Shown here: positions 54,825-57,090 of the stretch, one piece after another | How the letters are laid out: every line of letters begins with the position of its first letter | Numbering within the stretch: position 1 is the first letter of the stretch | Source of the DNA: CAZJHX01 sp964545715 | Lineage (GTDB): Bacteria; Myxococcota_A; UBA9042; GCA-2863065 | Assembly (NCBI GenBank): GCA_964545715.1 | Contig: CAZJHX010000063.1 | Location: 1-57,090 of the forward strand | Length of the DNA stretch: 57,090 nucleotides | Direction of reading: 5' to 3' | Made by a program: the position numbers and the translations under genes | Notes under the pieces: model-generated | Databases searched by the model: none | Seen by the model: only the letters and a program-made list of their open reading frames with translations | Told to the model about the DNA's origin: nothing

Positions 54825-57090
54825 ATGCGTATCTCAGTGTGCCTGCTGGTCTTTCTACTCGCCTGTTCAAACGACACCGAGCCGACCGCGCCACCGGACG
54901 CCGAGGTGGAGTACACCGGCCCGGTCAACAAGCTGCCCGCGTATCCGCTGCCGGGCGAGCGCTACGGCGCAGCCAAGGGCGACGCGTTTGACGACTACCG
55001 TTTTGCCAACCCGGAGCTGTACGCCATCACGGAGGCGCCCAAGCTGTCGTCCTGGCGGCACATGCGCGAGTGGGAGCCCATGCAGTCGATGCTGCTGACG
55101 GCCACCGGCTGGCCGGCCTCCGACCCCAACATGAAGCAGATGTACACCGAGATCGTGGCGGGCGCCGCGTCGGTGGCCAAGGTGTGGATCATCTACGAGG
55201 CGGCCGCGGTGAAGAGCAGCCTGACCACGGCCTTCTCGAGCGCAGGCATCGACATGGGCCAGATCGAGTGGTTCAAGATGCCCAACGAGTCGATCTGGCA
55301 CATCGACTACGGCCCGCTGCCCATCATCGACACGGCCAAGAACACCGTCGGCTTTGTCGACTTCGTCTACTACCACGCGCGCCCCGAAGACGACGCGATC
55401 TCGACCCGCCTGGGCGAGAAGCTGGGCGTCACCACGTATCGGTACGAGAACAGCTACGAGGGCGGCAACTTCCAGGGCGACGGGCAGGAGCATTGCTACA
55501 CGACCCAGCGCGGCCTGCAGTACTCGGGGCTCACCATGTCGAAGTTCCTCAAAGGCCATGAGGACTACATGAACTGCACCAACACCCACATCCTGAAGGA
55601 CATCACGAACGACGGCACCGGCCACATCGACATGTTCTTCAAGCTGTACGACAAGAAGGGCGTGGTCCTGGGCTACTACAAAGACGAGATCGGCGATGCG
55701 GTGAACCAGAAGCGGATGGACGACAACGAGGACCTGCTCAAGGCGATCACGTTTGCGGGCGGTGGACAGATGAAGGTGCATCGCATCCCCATGCCGGGCT
55801 TCGGCTACGAGAAGGTCAACGGCGGCGAGCTCAAGCAGGTCAACACGCCGTTTACGTTCGTCAACAGCACGCTCATCAACAAGGTCAACCTGTGGCCCAT
55901 CTTCTCGTTTCCGCAGTTCAAGGAGTACGAGACCGAGGCGCTCGGCATCTGGAAAGAGGCCCTGCCCGACTATGAGCACGTCGGCATTATCTCCGACGAC
56001 GTCTCCCTGGCCTCGGGCGCCATCCACTGCATCACGCGCACGATCCCGGACCTGCCGCTGGAGAAGACCATCCCGGACGGCACCTGCAGCGGCGGCAAGT
56101 GCAAGCCGCCGGCCGGCTTCACTGCGCTGGGCATGACCGAGGAGTGCAGCGACAACAACATCTGCTTCGGCCCGGCGTGGTTGTGCACCTGCAACGACTG
56201 CGACTCGGCGTGCAAGGCGCCTGAAGAGACGCCCGACGGCTGCGGCGATGTGACCTACGAGGGCTGCTGCGACGGTGACGAGCTGTCGTATTGCGAGGGC
56301 AACAAGATCACCAAGATCAACTGCGGCGCGGGCACCTGCGGCTGGGATACGGCCAACGCCTTCTACAACTGCAACACGGATGGCAAGGCCAGCCCATACC
56401 CGGAGTTCCCGCTGAGCTGCGACGGGGGCGAGGTCTGCCTGCCGGACTGCGCGGGCAAGGACTGCGGGATCGACGGCTGCGGCGGCACCTGCGGCAAATG
56501 CGACGGCGGTGCTGAGTGCTCCGACGCCGGCATCTGTGAGGTCCCACCGTGCGACGACCAATGCGTGCTGGGCGAGAAGGGCTGCAACGAGGGCTGGCAG
56601 AGCTGGGTCTGCGCAACCAACGGGGTCACCGGCTGCACGGTGATCGTGGTCGCCGGGTGCGCAGCCGGGCAGACATGCGTTGAGGGCGACTGCGTGTCAC
56701 CAGGCGACCCGTGCGACGACCTGGACTGCGACGACGACGACCCGTGCTCGGCCGACGGCTGTGTCGCGGGCGAGTGCACATACGCGCCGATCGCGGGGTG
56801 CTGCACGGCCGACGCGGACTGCAATGACACCGAGATCTGCGTGGAGAACGCGTGCTTGGAGGAGCTGATCGATCCGTGCCTGGAGCTTGACTGCGACGAC
56901 AAGAACCCGTGCACCGAGGACTCCTGTGGCGAGCTCGGCTGCGAGAATGCCTGGCAGGAGGGCTGCTGCTTGTCGGCGGCGGACTGCGCCGACGGGGAAG
57001 ACTGCACAAACAACGAGTGCCTGCCCGAGGGCGAGGAGACCACCGACACCGGCGACGAGACCACCGACACCGGCGACGAGACCACCGACA
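54825..57090 (+). CDS. Peptidylarginine/agmatine deiminase-like lipoprotein with Cys-rich repeats (3' end outside window)
   Basis: The frame is open from the ATG at 54825 to the window end: 755 codons, stop not reached. Lipobox FLLAC (Cys14). Residues about 75-410 carry the bacterial peptidylarginine deiminase/agmatine deiminase motifs: EWEPMQSMLLT, WHIDYGP with Asp161, YEGGN with Glu212, GTGHIDM with His267 and Asp269, and the nucleophile Cys402 in AIHCITRTIP. These enzymes turn an arginine-type guanidinium into citrulline or a ureido group and release ammonia. Then come Cys-rich modules (CGIDGCGGTCGKC, CDDDDPCSADGC, CDDKNPCTEDSC) and an acidic repeat at the end. The Arg of the usual WxRDxGP is Ile here. 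A long frame on the other strand lies inside this gene and is spurious. Confidence 0.9.
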   Translation, partial: MRISVCLLVFLLACSNDTEPTAPPDAEVEYTGPVNKLPAYPLPGERYGAAKGDAFDDYRFANPELYAITEAPKLSSWRHMREWEPMQSMLLTATGWPASDPNMKQMYTEIVAGAASVAKVWIIYEAAAVKSSLTTAFSSAGIDMGQIEWFKMPNESIWHIDYGPLPIIDTAKNTVGFVDFVYYHARPEDDAISTRLGEKLGVTTYRYENSYEGGNFQGDGQEHCYTTQRGLQYSGLTMSKFLKGHEDYMNCTNTHILKDITNDGTGHIDMFFKLYDKKGVVLGYYKDEIGDAVNQKRMDDNEDLLKAITFAGGGQMKVHRIPMPGFGYEKVNGGELKQVNTPFTFVNSTLINKVNLWPIFSFPQFKEYETEALGIWKEALPDYEHVGIISDDVSLASGAIHCITRTIPDLPLEKTIPDGTCSGGKCKPPAGFTALGMTEECSDNNICFGPAWLCTCNDCDSACKAPEETPDGCGDVTYEGCCDGDELSYCEGNKITKINCGAGTCGWDTANAFYNCNTDGKASPYPEFPLSCDGGEVCLPDCAGKDCGIDGCGGTCGKCDGGAECSDAGICEVPPCDDQCVLGEKGCNEGWQSWVCATNGVTGCTVIVVAGCAAGQTCVEGDCVSPGDPCDDLDCDDDDPCSADGCVAGECTYAPIAGCCTADADCNDTEICVENACLEELIDPCLELDCDDKNPCTEDSCGELGCENAWQEGCCLSAADCADGEDCTNNECLPEGEETTDTGDETTDTGDETTD
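57036..57090 (+). repeat. 21-base in-frame repeats coding an ETTDTGD linker
   Basis: Two full units (57036-57056 and 57057-57077) and a part of a third at the window end encode ETTDTGD repeats in the deiminase lipoprotein. Another domain is expected beyond the window, since such acidic linkers in this region join domains. Confidence 0.75.

Noticed and set aside
54867..56561. Long open frame (564 codons) on the minus strand
   Set aside because: It is antisense to the deiminase, which has complete family motifs, a lipoprotein signal and a consistent frame. The antisense translation is Val/Ala/Arg-rich without motifs, as expected from high-GC codon use.
1..57090. tRNA, rRNA, insertion sequences, prophage or attachment sites
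   Set aside because: Reading both strands I found no cloverleaf-like gene, transposase, integrase, phage structural gene or flanking direct repeats.

Overview
The window is GC-rich DNA packed with protein-coding genes. It has no rRNA, tRNA, CRISPR array or insertion sequence that I can see, and no gene-free stretch longer than about 260 bases. The content points to a member of the Myxococcota (formerly delta-proteobacterial myxobacteria and relatives). The signs are many lipoproteins and secreted proteins with Cys-rich repeats, a 15-copy thrombospondin type-3 protein, two AgmX/PglI-type C-terminal domains, a MYXO-CTERM-like tail, two Ser/Thr protein kinases, FHA-domain regulators (one an FHA-sigma54-type activator) and PEGA-like proteins. 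Genus or species cannot be told from this stretch.

Layout. 1-10380: a partial GLUG/Cys-rich surface protein, a nitrilase-family hydrolase, a CotH-like lipoprotein, a sodium/calcium-exchanger-family membrane protein, a propeller-like lipoprotein and the thrombospondin type-3 protein. 10522-18105: a zinc-ribbon membrane protein behind a perfect 26-base palindrome, a two-gene unit of a VIT/vWA protein and a TonB-like protein that share the same kind of C-terminal domain, an AsmA-like/GT51 fusion and a small coiled-coil protein. 18230-24247: a tight four-gene run of pyruvate kinase, a VTT membrane domain fused to a FemAB/GNAT-like domain, a JmjC-like oxygenase and a membrane Ser/Thr kinase. 24257-32181: a cNMP/FHA protein, divergent from an apparent five-gene operon of a MerR regulator, an alpha/beta-hydrolase lipoprotein, a small lipoprotein, a beta-propeller/di-haem cytochrome lipoprotein and a Tat-exported carotenoid-oxygenase-family protein. 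A perfect 11-1-11 palindrome lies between the two transcription directions.

32184-39162 (minus strand): a 1373-residue LamG/fibrinogen-like Cys-rich lipoprotein, a cytochrome c/PHM-type copper monooxygenase lipoprotein, a small unknown protein and a small lipoprotein. 39179-43113: a four-gene polysaccharide export and glycosyltransfer set (GT2, Wzm-like, Wzt-like, CgeB-like). 43103-49474: a glutaredoxin-like/DUF302 fusion, then a signalling group (ECF sigma factor, FHA-sigma54-type activator, Ser/Thr kinase with PEGA-like domain), three 51-base tandem repeats, and a convergent pair (PEGA-like membrane protein and MopE-like Cys-rich lipoprotein). 49514-57090: a sodium/solute symporter, a Cys-rich MYXO-CTERM-like protein, a small CxxC protein, a sulfatase-fold protein with Thr at the nucleophile position, and a lipoprotein with a complete set of peptidylarginine/agmatine deiminase motifs followed by Cys-rich repeats, cut by the window end.

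The theme is exported chemistry and surface display controlled by phosphorylation and FHA signalling. Most exported enzymes carry lipoprotein signals, acidic or Pro-rich linkers and Cys-rich modules. The items most worth a second look are the deiminase lipoprotein, the MerR-hydrolase-cytochrome-carotenoid oxygenase operon, and the cytochrome/copper-monooxygenase fusion.
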